A stretch of 64,000 nt of DNA from Nocardioides luti. GTDB taxonomy: Bacteria; Actinomycetota; Actinomycetes; Propionibacteriales; Nocardioidaceae. The stretch lies in contig NZ_JACKXE010000001.1 in NCBI RefSeq assembly GCF_014212315.1, forward strand, positions 3,100,001 to 3,164,000, written 5' to 3'. Position numbers and translations under genes: made by a program. The notes beneath the pieces were generated by a model. That model did no database searches. It saw only the letters and a list, made by a program, of their open reading frames with translations, and was not told the DNA's origin. Below, piece by piece: positions 16,139-24,595 of this stretch. Positions within the stretch are counted from its first letter, which is position 1. Each line of letters begins with the position of its first letter.

Positions 16139-17692
16139 GTGAGCGCACCCAAGTGGACCTGGTCCCTCGCCGGCCTCGTCGCCGGCGCGGCGGGTCTGGC
16201 GACGAGCTTCTTCGTGGCGATGGCGATGACCATCCGCGAGTCGCCGGTGGTCGCCGTGGCGGAGCTCGTCATCCGGCTCACGCCCGGTGCGGTGGCCGAG
16301 AAGGTCATCTCGGTGCTCGGCACCAACGACAAGCCGTTCCTCGTCCTGATGGTGCTGCTGCTGACCGGCCTGGTGTTCGCCTGGGCGGGTCGGTTGGCCC
16401 AGCGCTCGGTGTGGGCGTCGGCGATCGTCTTCGCCGCCCTCGGGATCCTCGGCGCCGTCGCGGTCGCCCTCCAGCGCGGCACCGGCGTGGTCGACCAGCT
16501 GCCGATCCTGGTCGGCTTCGTGACCTGGCTGGTCGCGCTCTCCCTCCTCACGGCGCCGCTGCAGCGGGCCGAGCAGGCCCTCGCCTCGCCTTCGAGCACG
16601 GCCGGTACGCCGGCCCGCCCGGCCGCCCACCACCGACGGTCGTTCCTCATCGGTGCCGGGGCGATGGGCGCCGTCGCGCTCGCCGTCTGGTTCGTCGGCG
16701 ACATCGTCGGCCGCGGTCGCCGCCACGTCGAGGAGACCCGCCGCCTGCTCCGCCTCAACGGCGTCAGCGAGCCGGCCGTCCCCGCCTCCACGCGCGTGGG
16801 CGTCGACGGCGTGTCGCCGTGGATGACCCCGACGTCCGACTTCTACCGGATCCACACCGCCATCGTGGTCCCGACGATCGAGCCGTCCGACTGGCAGCTG
16901 CGCATCCACGGGATGGTCGACAAGGAGATCGTCCTGAGCTACCAGGACCTGGTCGCCCGGGAGTTCACCGAGGGCTGGATCACCCTCAACTGCGTCTCCA
17001 ACACGGTCGGCGGCAACCTGGTCGGCAACGCGTGGTGGAGCGGCGTACGCCTCGCCGACATCCTCGCCGAGGCCGGCGTCCAGGACGGCGCCGACGCCGT
17101 GCTCCAGACCTCCGACGACGGCTGGACCTGCGGGACCCCGGTCGCCGCCCTCACCGACGACCGCAACGCGATGCTCGCCATCGCGATGAACGGCAAGCCG
17201 CTGCCCATCGACCACGGCTTCCCCGTGCGCACGATCGTGCCGGGGCTGTACGGCTACGTGTCCGCCACCAAGTGGGTCGTGGACATGGAGGTCACGCAGT
17301 TCAGCAAGATCGCGGCGTACTGGACCGAGAAGGGCTGGGGCGAGAAGGGCCCCGTCAAGATGGCCTCGCGCATCGACGTCCCGCGCGCCGGCGACGAGGT
17401 CCCCGCGGGCTCCGTCGCCATCGGTGGTGTCGCGTGGTCGCAGCACACCGGCATCTCGGCCGTGGAGATCGCGTACGACGGCGGCGACTGGCAGCCCGCC
17501 GAGCTCGCCGGCGCCCCCACCGATGACGCGTGGGTGCAGTGGAAGGCCGTCGTGGACCTCGAGAAGGGTGACCACGTCGTCCGCGTCCGCGCGACCGACA
17601 AGGACGGTCTCGTGCAGACCGGCGTCGAGCGCGACGTCCTCCCCGACGGTGCCACCGGCTGGCACACCGTCGGGTTCACGGTCAACGCCTGA
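16139..17692 (+). CDS. Membrane-anchored molybdopterin-dependent oxidoreductase, sulfite oxidase-like
   Basis: A 517-residue protein. The N-terminal 140 residues hold about four membrane segments, and a further hydrophobic stretch follows HHRRS (about 167-190). The rest is an external catalytic part with the oxidoreductase molybdopterin-binding domain (about 225-400) and a Mo-co dimerisation domain (about 410-517). Cys285 in [15 protein letters not shown] is the expected molybdenum ligand. Substrate unknown; sulfite or another S- or N-oxide is possible. The GTG at 16139 gives the natural N-terminus. No cytochrome partner gene is adjacent. Confidence 0.82.
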   Translation: MSAPKWTWSLAGLVAGAAGLATSFFVAMAMTIRESPVVAVAELVIRLTPGAVAEKVISVLGTNDKPFLVLMVLLLTGLVFAWAGRLAQRSVWASAIVFAALGILGAVAVALQRGTGVVDQLPILVGFVTWLVALSLLTAPLQRAEQALASPSSTAGTPARPAAHHRRSFLIGAGAMGAVALAVWFVGDIVGRGRRHVEETRRLLRLNGVSEPAVPASTRVGVDGVSPWMTPTSDFYRIHTAIVVPTIEPSDWQLRIHGMVDKEIVLSYQDLVAREFTEGWITLNCVSNTVGGNLVGNAWWSGVRLADILAEAGVQDGADAVLQTSDDGWTCGTPVAALTDDRNAMLAIAMNGKPLPIDHGFPVRTIVPGLYGYVSATKWVVDMEVTQFSKIAAYWTEKGWGEKGPVKMASRIDVPRAGDEVPAGSVAIGGVAWSQHTGISAVEIAYDGGDWQPAELAGAPTDDAWVQWKAVVDLEKGDHVVRVRATDKDGLVQTGVERDVLPDGATGWHTVGFTVNA

Positions 17693-17702
17693 CGCGTACC
17701 GC

Positions 17703-17777
17703 CCGACAGGAGGAACTCGGGCGACCCGCCCGAGCCACGCCTGCTACCGTGCCGCGCGGGGGACTTCCTCCTGTCGG
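17703..17777. terminator. Compound inverted repeat after the molybdoenzyme gene
   Basis: CCGACAGGAGGAA (17703-17715) pairs with TTCCTCCTGTCGG (17765-17777), 13 bp perfect. Immediately inside the left arm, CTCGGGCG (17716-17723) pairs with CGCCCGAG (17727-17734) across three bases. It begins ten bases after the stop codon, so the inner hairpin can act as a terminator. The next gene is on the same strand. Confidence 0.65.
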
Positions 17778-17896
17778 CCGGGCCGCTCCGGTTCTCCACA
17801 GGCCGTCACCGAGCCCTTTTCGCCTCGTTGATCCTTCGTTAGCGTGCTGGGGTGCCGCCTGGTCGGGGCGGCGTTCCCTCGGGGAAGGAACGAGGT

Positions 17897-18472
17897 GTGA
17901 GGCGCTCTCGGGTGGTGCTGGTCGCGGGTCTGCTCGCCCTGTCGCTGGGGCTGGGTGCGTGCTCGGGCGACCACCCCCAGCCCAAGATCGCCCCGCCCGA
18001 GTCCTCCGCGCCGACCTCCGGGTCGCCGTCAGCGGAGCCGGGGCCTGTCGAGCCGACGATGCCGGCCGCGGCGAAGAGACATGACGCTGCCGGGGCGGAG
18101 GCGTTCGTGGAGTACTACTGGGAGCTCGTCAACTACGCCCAAGCGACCGGCGAGGTTGCACAGCTCAGGCAGGTCGCGCTTAAGTCTTGTTCCGCTTGCA
18201 GCGGCGGACTGCGGGGGATAGTCGATACCTACGAAGCCGGTGGCTCGATCACCGGCGGGGAGATCGAGGTGGTCACAAGACGAGCTTCACCGTTCTCGGC
18301 GGGACCCAGGTCCGGCTTCACGGTGACGGTGATAGTCGCGACCACGGCGCAGACCGTCAAGGCCCCGGGCAAGCGGACCAAGCACCTCGACCCCGGCCGA
18401 ACCAAGATCCAGTTGGTGGTTCAGAGGACGCGCGCTAACTGGATGATCGGTCGCTGGGATGTGCTGACATGA
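17897..18472 (+). CDS. DUF6318-type lipoprotein
   Basis: A 191-residue lipoprotein from a GTG at 17897, preceded by GGAAGGAAC. The lipobox is GLGAC with the modified Cys at 22. A Pro/Ser-rich linker runs to about residue 65, followed by a compact domain with EAFVEYYWELVNYA and CSAC, which resembles DUF6318. Function unknown. From about 18100 base composition drops below that of the flanking genes. It is coupled to the next gene by an ATGA overlap. Confidence 0.65.
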   Translation: MRRSRVVLVAGLLALSLGLGACSGDHPQPKIAPPESSAPTSGSPSAEPGPVEPTMPAAAKRHDAAGAEAFVEYYWELVNYAQATGEVAQLRQVALKSCSACSGGLRGIVDTYEAGGSITGGEIEVVTRRASPFSAGPRSGFTVTVIVATTAQTVKAPGKRTKHLDPGRTKIQLVVQRTRANWMIGRWDVLT

Positions 18473-19314
18473 CGCGGGGGCGCTTGATCTTGGTGCTGGT
18501 GACCGCGATGCTCGCCTGCCTGTTCTCCACACTTGGCAGCGGTAGGGCAGAAGCAGCATGCGGCAGTAGCTCGAGCGGTGGGACGACATCTGCCGGCGCA
18601 GGGGCGAACCAATTCATCATCGACGGCCAGACCGCAAATAGTGGATCTGGCTCCTGTTCATCCACTCAAGGAGCAAGCTCCGTGGCGTCCCAGCCGGGGA
18701 CTTGGCACGAAGAGGTGATGTGCGCGTTCGGTGGGCAAGGTCAATGTCTAGATCCTCAGACCTGCCCTGATGGGACAGCGATGATCCATCAATGGTTCGT
18801 CACGGATGCAGGACAGGTCCTGAGTGACGCCTACGTGTGTCCCGCCGAAGGCACCCCTGTAGCTCCGGCCCAGATCACGAACGCACTGGTCCTGCGGGCG
18901 CTGCGCCGCATCGACCTCCCGGGCTCGGAGCTGGTGGTGCAGCCGCCGGGCGGGACGACGCTGGTGAACTTCGAGACGAACTTCTACACCGAGCAGGGGG
19001 AGTTCACGAGGACGGTGCGGCTGCTCGGTCGCCGGGTGGACCTGCGGATCTGGCCGAGCCGGTTCCGGTGGGAGTTCGGGGACGGTGCGTCGTTGTCGTC
19101 GGAGTCGGCGGGGGCGGCGTACCCGGACCTGGAGATCACCCACGACTACGCCCGCAAGGGCGTGGTGAGCCCGAGCGTGGACACGACGTACGCCGCGGAG
19201 TTCCGCGTCGACGGGGGACCGTGGCGTCAGGTGACGGGCACGGTCACGATCGCGGGGGCGCCCGCGCAGCTCGAGGTGACCACGGCGCGGCCGGTGCTGG
19301 TCGGCACCCGCTGA
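18469..19314 (+). CDS. Exported PKD-like domain protein
   Basis: A 281-residue protein with a signal peptide (about 1-30, ending GRAEA). A cysteine-containing Ser/Gly-rich part (30-130) follows, then a domain with WEFGDGASL and TYAAEFRVDGGPWRQVTGTV that looks like a PKD/Ig-like extracellular fold. It is translationally coupled to the DUF6318 lipoprotein, so the pair likely works together at the cell surface. The 5' half has a lower GC content than the 3' half. Function unknown. Confidence 0.65.
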   Translation: MTRGRLILVLVTAMLACLFSTLGSGRAEAACGSSSSGGTTSAGAGANQFIIDGQTANSGSGSCSSTQGASSVASQPGTWHEEVMCAFGGQGQCLDPQTCPDGTAMIHQWFVTDAGQVLSDAYVCPAEGTPVAPAQITNALVLRALRRIDLPGSELVVQPPGGTTLVNFETNFYTEQGEFTRTVRLLGRRVDLRIWPSRFRWEFGDGASLSSESAGAAYPDLEITHDYARKGVVSPSVDTTYAAEFRVDGGPWRQVTGTVTIAGAPAQLEVTTARPVLVGTR

Positions 19315-19398
19315 TCCTTCGTCCAGCGTGAGGCGGACCGAACGACGGGAGGTGCCGCTCTCCCTGTCGGCCTGTACGCCGCCGGGGTCGCGGTGTCG

Positions 19399-19523
19399 TA
19401 GGATCCGGCCGAACTGTCTAGACCGGTAGTTCAGACGCCCGCATCCGCGGGTAGGTAGCGCCGGCAACGTCGTTCGGCCGGGGGCCGAAGCGGTACACGT
19501 ACGTCCGAGGGGGACACCGTCAC
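19399..19523 (+). other. Possible structured 5' leader of the surface protein gene
   Basis: A possible -10 (TAGGAT, 19399-19404) is followed by about 120 bases of leader with several potential stems: GAACT...AGTTC around GTCTAGAC, CCCGC/GCGGG just before TAGGTAGCG, and TTCGGCC/GGCCGAA with a GGG loop. The ribosome binding site GAGGGGG lies just before the ATG. The piece GGGTAGGTAGCG recalls part of the GEMM c-di-GMP aptamer, but the rest of that aptamer is not recognisable. I treat it as an unassigned structured leader. Confidence 0.35.
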
Positions 19524-20708
19524 ATGAAGATCTTCGCGGCACTGGCCGCGTCCGTCCTGGCGCTGGGGGTCGGCACGCTCACCGCGTCGCCGGCGAGCGC
19601 CCACACACCCGACATCAGTGCGAGCTGCGACGGCGTCCACGTCGGCGCGACGGCGTACGACCCCGCCATGGTGAACCGCTGGTCGGTGACGATCAACGGC
19701 AACACGCAGGACGGGACCTTCGCGGACTCGTTCGACCAGACCTTCAACGTGCCGCAGGGGGGCTTCGCGAGCACCTGGTCGGCGTTCGTCGAGGCCGAGG
19801 ACGGTGACTTCCACTTCGAGAGCTCCGGGACCGTCGGGCCTTGCGGCGGCCCGCCGCCCAAGGTCGACGTGTGCAAGGACCTGCCCGCGGACCAGCCTGT
19901 CGGCACGGACTGCACGCAGCCCCCGGACGTGCAGCGCGTCGAGAGCGGTGCGGCCGAGGGATGTGCCGTCGTCCTCGAGGGCACGTCGTACGGCGCCGGC
20001 TCGCTGACCTACGACAAGCAGTACACCGACACGTTCCTGTTCAACCTGGTCACCAACACCTGGGACCTGATCACGGACACCTCCCCGAGCGTGGCGAACA
20101 TCGTCTTCACGCCGTGGAGCATCGCCCAGCAGGTCAAGCACGGCTGCACCAAGCAGTCCACGCAGCCGCCCGCCCTGCACTCGACCAAGAAGAAGACGCG
20201 CATCGACTGCGGTGACAACGTCCGGATCACCACGGTCACGACGACCACCACGCCGTACGTCTACGACGACGCGACCAACACCTGGGTCCTCGGTGAGCCC
20301 GTCGTGCACGTGAGCACCACCCAGGAGCCGGTCCACGCCGGTGACTGTGCCGGTGGCACCCAGGGTCCCGGCACCAACAACCCGGGCGGCAACGACAGCA
20401 CCGACGTGGCGCCGGCCCAGGCGCACACCTCCACCAGCGGCCCGCAGGTCCTGCCCGCCTCGGCCCCGGCCCCGCTGCTGCCGTCGTCCACGACGACCGT
20501 CCCGAACGCCGCTGACGCGGGTCTCGCCGGCCGTGCGAACGTCCTGGCGGCCGCCGTCACCGCGCCGTTCGCGGCGATCATGCCGACGTCCTCGCCGATG
20601 TCGCGCGACGCCGGTCTCGCGACGCTGCTCCTGATGGCCGGCCTGGCCTGCACCGCGGCGGCGTTCCGCACCCGCCTGGCGCCCCGCACCCGGACGCACA
20701 AGCACTGA
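19524..20708 (+). CDS. Secreted surface protein with C-terminal membrane anchor
   Basis: A 394-residue protein. The signal peptide is about 1-26 (ending SPASA). An extracellular region with paired cysteines follows, then a Ser/Thr/Pro-rich stalk (about 280-330). A C-terminal hydrophobic segment (ATLLLMAGLACTAAAFRTRL) and a basic tail suggest membrane anchoring. No LPXTG motif is present. I do not recognise a family. It has a long leader and ends at a 15-bp hairpin, so it is probably a single-gene unit. Confidence 0.65.
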   Translation: MKIFAALAASVLALGVGTLTASPASAHTPDISASCDGVHVGATAYDPAMVNRWSVTINGNTQDGTFADSFDQTFNVPQGGFASTWSAFVEAEDGDFHFESSGTVGPCGGPPPKVDVCKDLPADQPVGTDCTQPPDVQRVESGAAEGCAVVLEGTSYGAGSLTYDKQYTDTFLFNLVTNTWDLITDTSPSVANIVFTPWSIAQQVKHGCTKQSTQPPALHSTKKKTRIDCGDNVRITTVTTTTTPYVYDDATNTWVLGEPVVHVSTTQEPVHAGDCAGGTQGPGTNNPGGNDSTDVAPAQAHTSTSGPQVLPASAPAPLLPSSTTTVPNAADAGLAGRANVLAAAVTAPFAAIMPTSSPMSRDAGLATLLLMAGLACTAAAFRTRLAPRTRTHKH

Positions 20709-20719
20709 TCCACCGCATC

Positions 20720-20765
20720 GCCGAGTCGGCGTGGACGTCCTCCGGAACGGCCACGCCGACTCGGC
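20720..20765. terminator. 15-bp hairpin between convergent genes
   Basis: GCCGAGTCGGCGTGG (20720-20734) pairs with CCACGCCGACTCGGC (20751-20765) across 16 bases, followed by ATTTCGG. The GCCGAGTCGGC core is itself a near-palindrome and is the same core that forms the array at 35988-36197. Confidence 0.75.
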
Positions 20766-20793
20766 ATTTCGGGGCAGGTCCGCGCCGGCCCGG

Positions 20794-22101
20794 CTACCAG
20801 TTGGTGGGGGTGCCTCCGGGCAGCGGGTGCGCGTCGTCGGTGATCACGTAGGCCAGCCCGCCCGAGCGCGGCAGCCAGGCGTTCTCGAACTGACCGCGGT
20901 CGTAGGTCCGCCGGACGCCGGCCCGGCGCTGCGCGGCCGGGTCGTTGACGACCACGTCGCCGGACGCCGTGAAGCCGACGACGACGACCAGGTGCCCGTT
21001 CGTGGAGGAGATCGGGGCGCCGGTCAGCTCGCCGGGGCCGAACGAGATCGACGCGACGACCGGGATGCCCGCCACGACGAACGCCTCCGCCTCGCGCAGC
21101 GACCGCAGCCGCGTCACGAAGGCGTGCCCGGCCAGCGGGGCGGCGTACGCCGTGTTGAAGGGCCAGTTCCCCGTGCCCTCGTACGCCGTGTCGTAGGTCG
21201 CCCGCGCGGCCTGGTCGACCCACGGGTCGACGTGGCCCTGCGGCACCCAGGCCGAGGCCGTGGCCGGGGGCAGCGCGTCGTAGTAGGCCAGCACCATCGA
21301 GGTCGACGTGGGCGAGCACCAGGCCTCGCCCCCGCCGCCGTACTCCGTGTAGTCGCCGTCGTGCACCATCTGCGACATCCGCGGCACGTCGAGCACCACG
21401 CCGCGCGCCGCGCGGCCCGGGCGGGACGTCGTCACCGACGAGACCGTCGGCAGCCGCGAGGCCATCGCGCCGATCGTGTCGACGGTCGGGCTCGCTGACG
21501 AGGCGCCGGTGCGGCGCATCAGCGAGACCCGCAGCTGCCACGACGTGAGGCCGGCGGCGTCGCGCGCCCGCCAGGTGTCCACCGCCACGTCGGCGAGGTC
21601 GTCGGACTGACCGGCGACGGAGGTCCGCCGCACGAACCGGTCGCCGGAGGCCCACCGGCCGAGCGAGTCCCAGCTCGACGTCGAGCCCGCCGCCGACCGG
21701 CCGCGCACCTCGACCTCGATCCGGCTGTTGCGGGGCGTCGTCGCCGACCAGGACGACACGAGCTCGGTCAGGCCGAAGCCGGGGGAGACCCACGGCGAGG
21801 ACCAGCGCCCCACGTCGTACGTCGTCCCGCCGTAGCGCCGCTGCGCGACGGGTGCCCCGGGCGCGAGCGCGAGCCGACCGGCCGTGGTGACGCGGGTGCC
21901 GGCCGGGGTTCCGGTGCCCAGCTCGTCGACGGTGTCCCACTGCGTGTAGGTGATCGGCCGGGCCGCGGCCCGGCTCTCACCAGGAGCGACGGAGGCCGCC
22001 GCCGGCGCGGCGGAGGCACCGGCAGGCGCGGTGAGACCCAACGGGATCGCGAGCACGGCGGCCAGAGCGGGGGCGAGGGCGGCGGTGAGAGGGCGGCGCA
22101 C
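20794..22101 (-). CDS. Exported C39-like peptidase domain protein
   Basis: A 435-residue protein with a signal peptide (about 1-32). A beta-rich N-terminal half (about 45-225) is followed by a papain-like peptidase C39-type domain (about 235-425). Likely catalytic residues are Cys262 ([13 protein letters not shown]), His370 ([12 protein letters not shown]) and Asn386/Asp387 (VVNDPAA). Proteins of this kind are found secreted in Nocardioides and Streptomyces; the substrate is unknown. The start is a GTG at 22101, seven bases after TACCGT. Confidence 0.78.
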   Translation of the reverse strand: MRRPLTAALAPALAAVLAIPLGLTAPAGASAAPAAASVAPGESRAAARPITYTQWDTVDELGTGTPAGTRVTTAGRLALAPGAPVAQRRYGGTTYDVGRWSSPWVSPGFGLTELVSSWSATTPRNSRIEVEVRGRSAAGSTSSWDSLGRWASGDRFVRRTSVAGQSDDLADVAVDTWRARDAAGLTSWQLRVSLMRRTGASSASPTVDTIGAMASRLPTVSSVTTSRPGRAARGVVLDVPRMSQMVHDGDYTEYGGGGEAWCSPTSTSMVLAYYDALPPATASAWVPQGHVDPWVDQAARATYDTAYEGTGNWPFNTAYAAPLAGHAFVTRLRSLREAEAFVVAGIPVVASISFGPGELTGAPISSTNGHLVVVVGFTASGDVVVNDPAAQRRAGVRRTYDRGQFENAWLPRSGGLAYVITDDAHPLPGGTPTNW

Positions 22102-22108
22102 GCGAGGA

Positions 22109-22114
22109 ACGGTA
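22109..22114 (-). promoter_or_regulatory. Candidate -10 element, leaderless C39-like gene
   Basis: TACCGT on the minus strand, seven bases before the GTG start. Confidence 0.45.
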
Positions 22115-22184
22115 CGCGTGAAACGCCACTTCCGCCCCAGGAGTCACAGGATCCGACGATGCGGAGCGCAGACCGTTACGCCTC

Positions 22185-22190
22185 TAGAAT
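22185..22190 (+). promoter_or_regulatory. Candidate -10 element, leaderless cysS
   Basis: TAGAAT lies seven bases before the GTG start of cysS, and no ribosome binding site is present between them. Confidence 0.6.
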
Positions 22191-22197
22191 CACCCGG

Positions 22198-23643
22198 GTG
22201 ACCTTCAGGCTCTTCGACACCGCGACCCGCGAAGTCCGTGACTTCGTCCCCCTCGAGGAGGGGAAGGCCGGCCTCTACGTCTGCGGTCTCACGGTCCAGA
22301 GCGAGCCCCACGTCGGTCACGTCCGCTCGGCCGTCAACTTCGACGTGCTCCAGCGCTGGCTGCGCCACACCGGCCACGAGGTGACGTTCATCCGCAACGT
22401 CACCGACATCGACGACAAGATCCTCACCAAGGCCGCCGAGCAGGGCCGCCCCTGGTACAACCTCGCCTACGTCATGAAGGGCGAGCTCGACAAGGCGTAC
22501 GCCGCCCTGAACGTCGCCCCGCCGACGTACGAGCCCGCCGCCACCGGCCACGTCCCCGAGATGATCGAGCTGATCGGCACGCTGATCGGCCGCGGGCACG
22601 CCTACGCCGCCGAGGACGGCTCCGGCGACGTCTACTTCGACGTGCGGAGCTGGCCGCAGTACGGCGAGCTGACCCGTCAGGGCATCGACGACATGGAGGC
22701 CGCGGAGGACGCGGACCCGCGCGGCAAGCGCGACCCCCGCGACTTCGCGCTGTGGAAGGGCTGGAAGAAGGCCACCGAGCCCGAGACCGCCGCCTGGCCG
22801 AGCCCGTGGGGCCCCGGTCGCCCCGGCTGGCACATCGAGTGCTCGGCGATGGCCGGCAAGTACCTCGGCCACGCCTTCGACATCCACGGCGGCGGCGTCG
22901 ACCTGCGCTTCCCGCACCACGAGAACGAGCAGGCCCAGTCCCGCGCCGCGGGGCACCCCTTCGCGTCGTACTGGATGCACAACGCATGGATCACCACCGC
23001 CGGCGAGAAGATGAGCAAGTCGCTCGGCAACTCGCTGCTGATCCCCAACGTGCTGGAGCGCTTCCGCGGCATCGAGCTGCGCTACTACCTCGTCGCCGCG
23101 CACTACCGCAGCCACGTCGAGTTCAGCTTCGAGGCGCTGGAGGAGGCCGCGGTCGGCTTCCGCCGGATCGAGGGCTTCCTCGAGCGCGCCTCCGAGGTGC
23201 TCGGCGGTCTCGGAGCGGGCTCCGACGCGACCCCCGCCGGGATGCCGTGCGCCGACTTCGTCACCGCGATGGACGACGACCTCGGCACGCCCGCGGCCGT
23301 CGCCGCGATCCACGAGGTCGCCCGTGAGGGCAACAAGCTGCTCGCGGCCGGCGACTCGGCCGCGCTCCGCGGCACCGCCGGCTCGGTGCTGGCCATGCTC
23401 GACGTCCTCGGCCTCTCGCCGTACGACGTCGCGTGGACCAGCGAGGCCGGCAAGAACGACCAGAAGCTCACCGCCGCCGTGGACGCCCTCGTCCGCGGCC
23501 TGCTCGACCAGCGCGCCCAGGCGCGCGCGGCGAAGGACTTCGCCGCCGCCGATGCGATCCGCGACCAGATCAAGGCCGCGGGCATCGAGGTCGAGGACAC
23601 CCCGAACGGACCCAAGTGGTCACTGGAAGCAGGCAACAACTGA
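22198..23643 (+). CDS. cysS: Cysteine--tRNA ligase
   Basis: A 481-residue class I synthetase. Cys29 begins the zinc site (YVCGLTV), the HIGH motif is PHVGH (37-41), Cys215, His240 and Glu244 complete the zinc site ([14 protein letters not shown]), and KMSKS is at 271-275. It charges tRNA-Cys. The GTG at 22198 is chosen because residues from [10 protein letters not shown] onward match the family start and a -10 hexamer sits just upstream. rlmB starts at the last base of its stop codon (TGATG). Confidence 0.97.
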   Translation: MTFRLFDTATREVRDFVPLEEGKAGLYVCGLTVQSEPHVGHVRSAVNFDVLQRWLRHTGHEVTFIRNVTDIDDKILTKAAEQGRPWYNLAYVMKGELDKAYAALNVAPPTYEPAATGHVPEMIELIGTLIGRGHAYAAEDGSGDVYFDVRSWPQYGELTRQGIDDMEAAEDADPRGKRDPRDFALWKGWKKATEPETAAWPSPWGPGRPGWHIECSAMAGKYLGHAFDIHGGGVDLRFPHHENEQAQSRAAGHPFASYWMHNAWITTAGEKMSKSLGNSLLIPNVLERFRGIELRYYLVAAHYRSHVEFSFEALEEAAVGFRRIEGFLERASEVLGGLGAGSDATPAGMPCADFVTAMDDDLGTPAAVAAIHEVAREGNKLLAAGDSAALRGTAGSVLAMLDVLGLSPYDVAWTSEAGKNDQKLTAAVDALVRGLLDQRAQARAAKDFAAADAIRDQIKAAGIEVEDTPNGPKWSLEAGNN

Positions 23644-24593
23644 TGGCTGGCAACTCGCAGCGCAAGGGCGCGATCAAGAAGAGCGGCAAGGGCAACCCCA
23701 CCGTCGGCTCCGGCGGCCGGGTCCGTCGCGGGCTCGAGGGCCGCGGCCCGACGCCCAAGGCCAAGGACCGCCCGAACCACAAGGTCTACAAGCAGGTCAA
23801 CAAGGTCGACAAGTCCGCCGCCGCCCGCCCGAAGCGGCGCGCGACCGGGCACACCGACGCCGAGTGGATCGCCGGGCGCAACTCCGTCGTCGAGGCGCTG
23901 CGCGAGGGGGTGCCGGTGACCGGGGTGTACGTCGCCGAGGGCGCCGAGCGCGACGGCCGCCTGCGCGAGGCCTTCAAGCTGGCCGCCGAGAAGGGGCTCA
24001 CGCTCCTCGAGGTCACCCGCAACGAGATGGACCGGATGACCAGCGGGGCCGTGCACCAGGGCCTGGCCGCGCGCATCCCGTCGTACGAGTACGCCCACGC
24101 CGACGACCTCATCGGCTTCGCCGAGGCGAACGGCGAGCAGCCGCTGATCGTCGCGCTCGACCAGGTCACCGACCCGCGCAACCTCGGTGCCGTCGTGCGC
24201 AGCGCGGCCGGCTTCGGCGCCCACGGCGTCGTGATCCCGGAGCGCCGCGCGGCCGGCATGACCGCCAGCGCGTGGAAGACCAGCGCCGGCGCGGCCGCCC
24301 GGATCCCGGTGGCCCAGACGGTCAACATGGTCCGCCAGCTCAAGGCCTACCAGGACGCCGGCTGCATGGTCGTCGGCCTCGCGGCCGACGGCGACGTCGC
24401 GCTGCCGGACTTCGAGCTGGCCGACGGCCCGCTCGTGCTCGTGGTCGGCTCCGAGGGCAACGGCCTCTCGCGCCTGGTCGCCGAGACCTGCGACCAGCTG
24501 CTGTCGATCCCGATGGCCAACCAGTTGGAGTCGCTCAACGCCGGGGTGGCCGCGTCGGTGACGCTCTACGCGATCGCCCAGGCGCGCGCCTGA
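23643..24593 (+). CDS. rlmB: 23S rRNA 2'-O-ribose methyltransferase, RlmB/TrmH family
   Basis: A 316-residue SpoU-family enzyme. It has a basic, disordered N-terminal extension (1-75) as in other actinobacteria, a substrate-binding domain (WIAGRNSVVEALREG, about 76-150), and the SPOUT domain with DPRNLGAVVRSA, VGSEGNGLSRL and IPMANQLESLNAGVA (motifs 1-3). It methylates a ribose in 23S rRNA; the exact position is not proven. cysS and rlmB are adjacent in many actinobacteria. Confidence 0.93.
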   Translation: MAGNSQRKGAIKKSGKGNPTVGSGGRVRRGLEGRGPTPKAKDRPNHKVYKQVNKVDKSAAARPKRRATGHTDAEWIAGRNSVVEALREGVPVTGVYVAEGAERDGRLREAFKLAAEKGLTLLEVTRNEMDRMTSGAVHQGLAARIPSYEYAHADDLIGFAEANGEQPLIVALDQVTDPRNLGAVVRSAAGFGAHGVVIPERRAAGMTASAWKTSAGAAARIPVAQTVNMVRQLKAYQDAGCMVVGLAADGDVALPDFELADGPLVLVVGSEGNGLSRLVAETCDQLLSIPMANQLESLNAGVAASVTLYAIAQARA

Positions 24594-24595
24594 TC

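Noticed and set aside
18469-19314. Pseudogene caused by a frameshift at the GC change near 18880
   Set aside because: The frame stays open from a coupled start to a normal stop and gives a sensible signal peptide plus domain, so there is no sign of a break.
19420-19480. A GEMM (c-di-GMP) riboswitch
   Set aside because: Only the GGTAGGTAGCG piece matches. The conserved ACGCAAAG segment and the CCTAAA arm with its hairpin are missing.
20600-20708. LPXTG sortase signal in the secreted protein
   Set aside because: No LPXTG or close variant precedes the C-terminal hydrophobic segment. It is better read as a membrane anchor.
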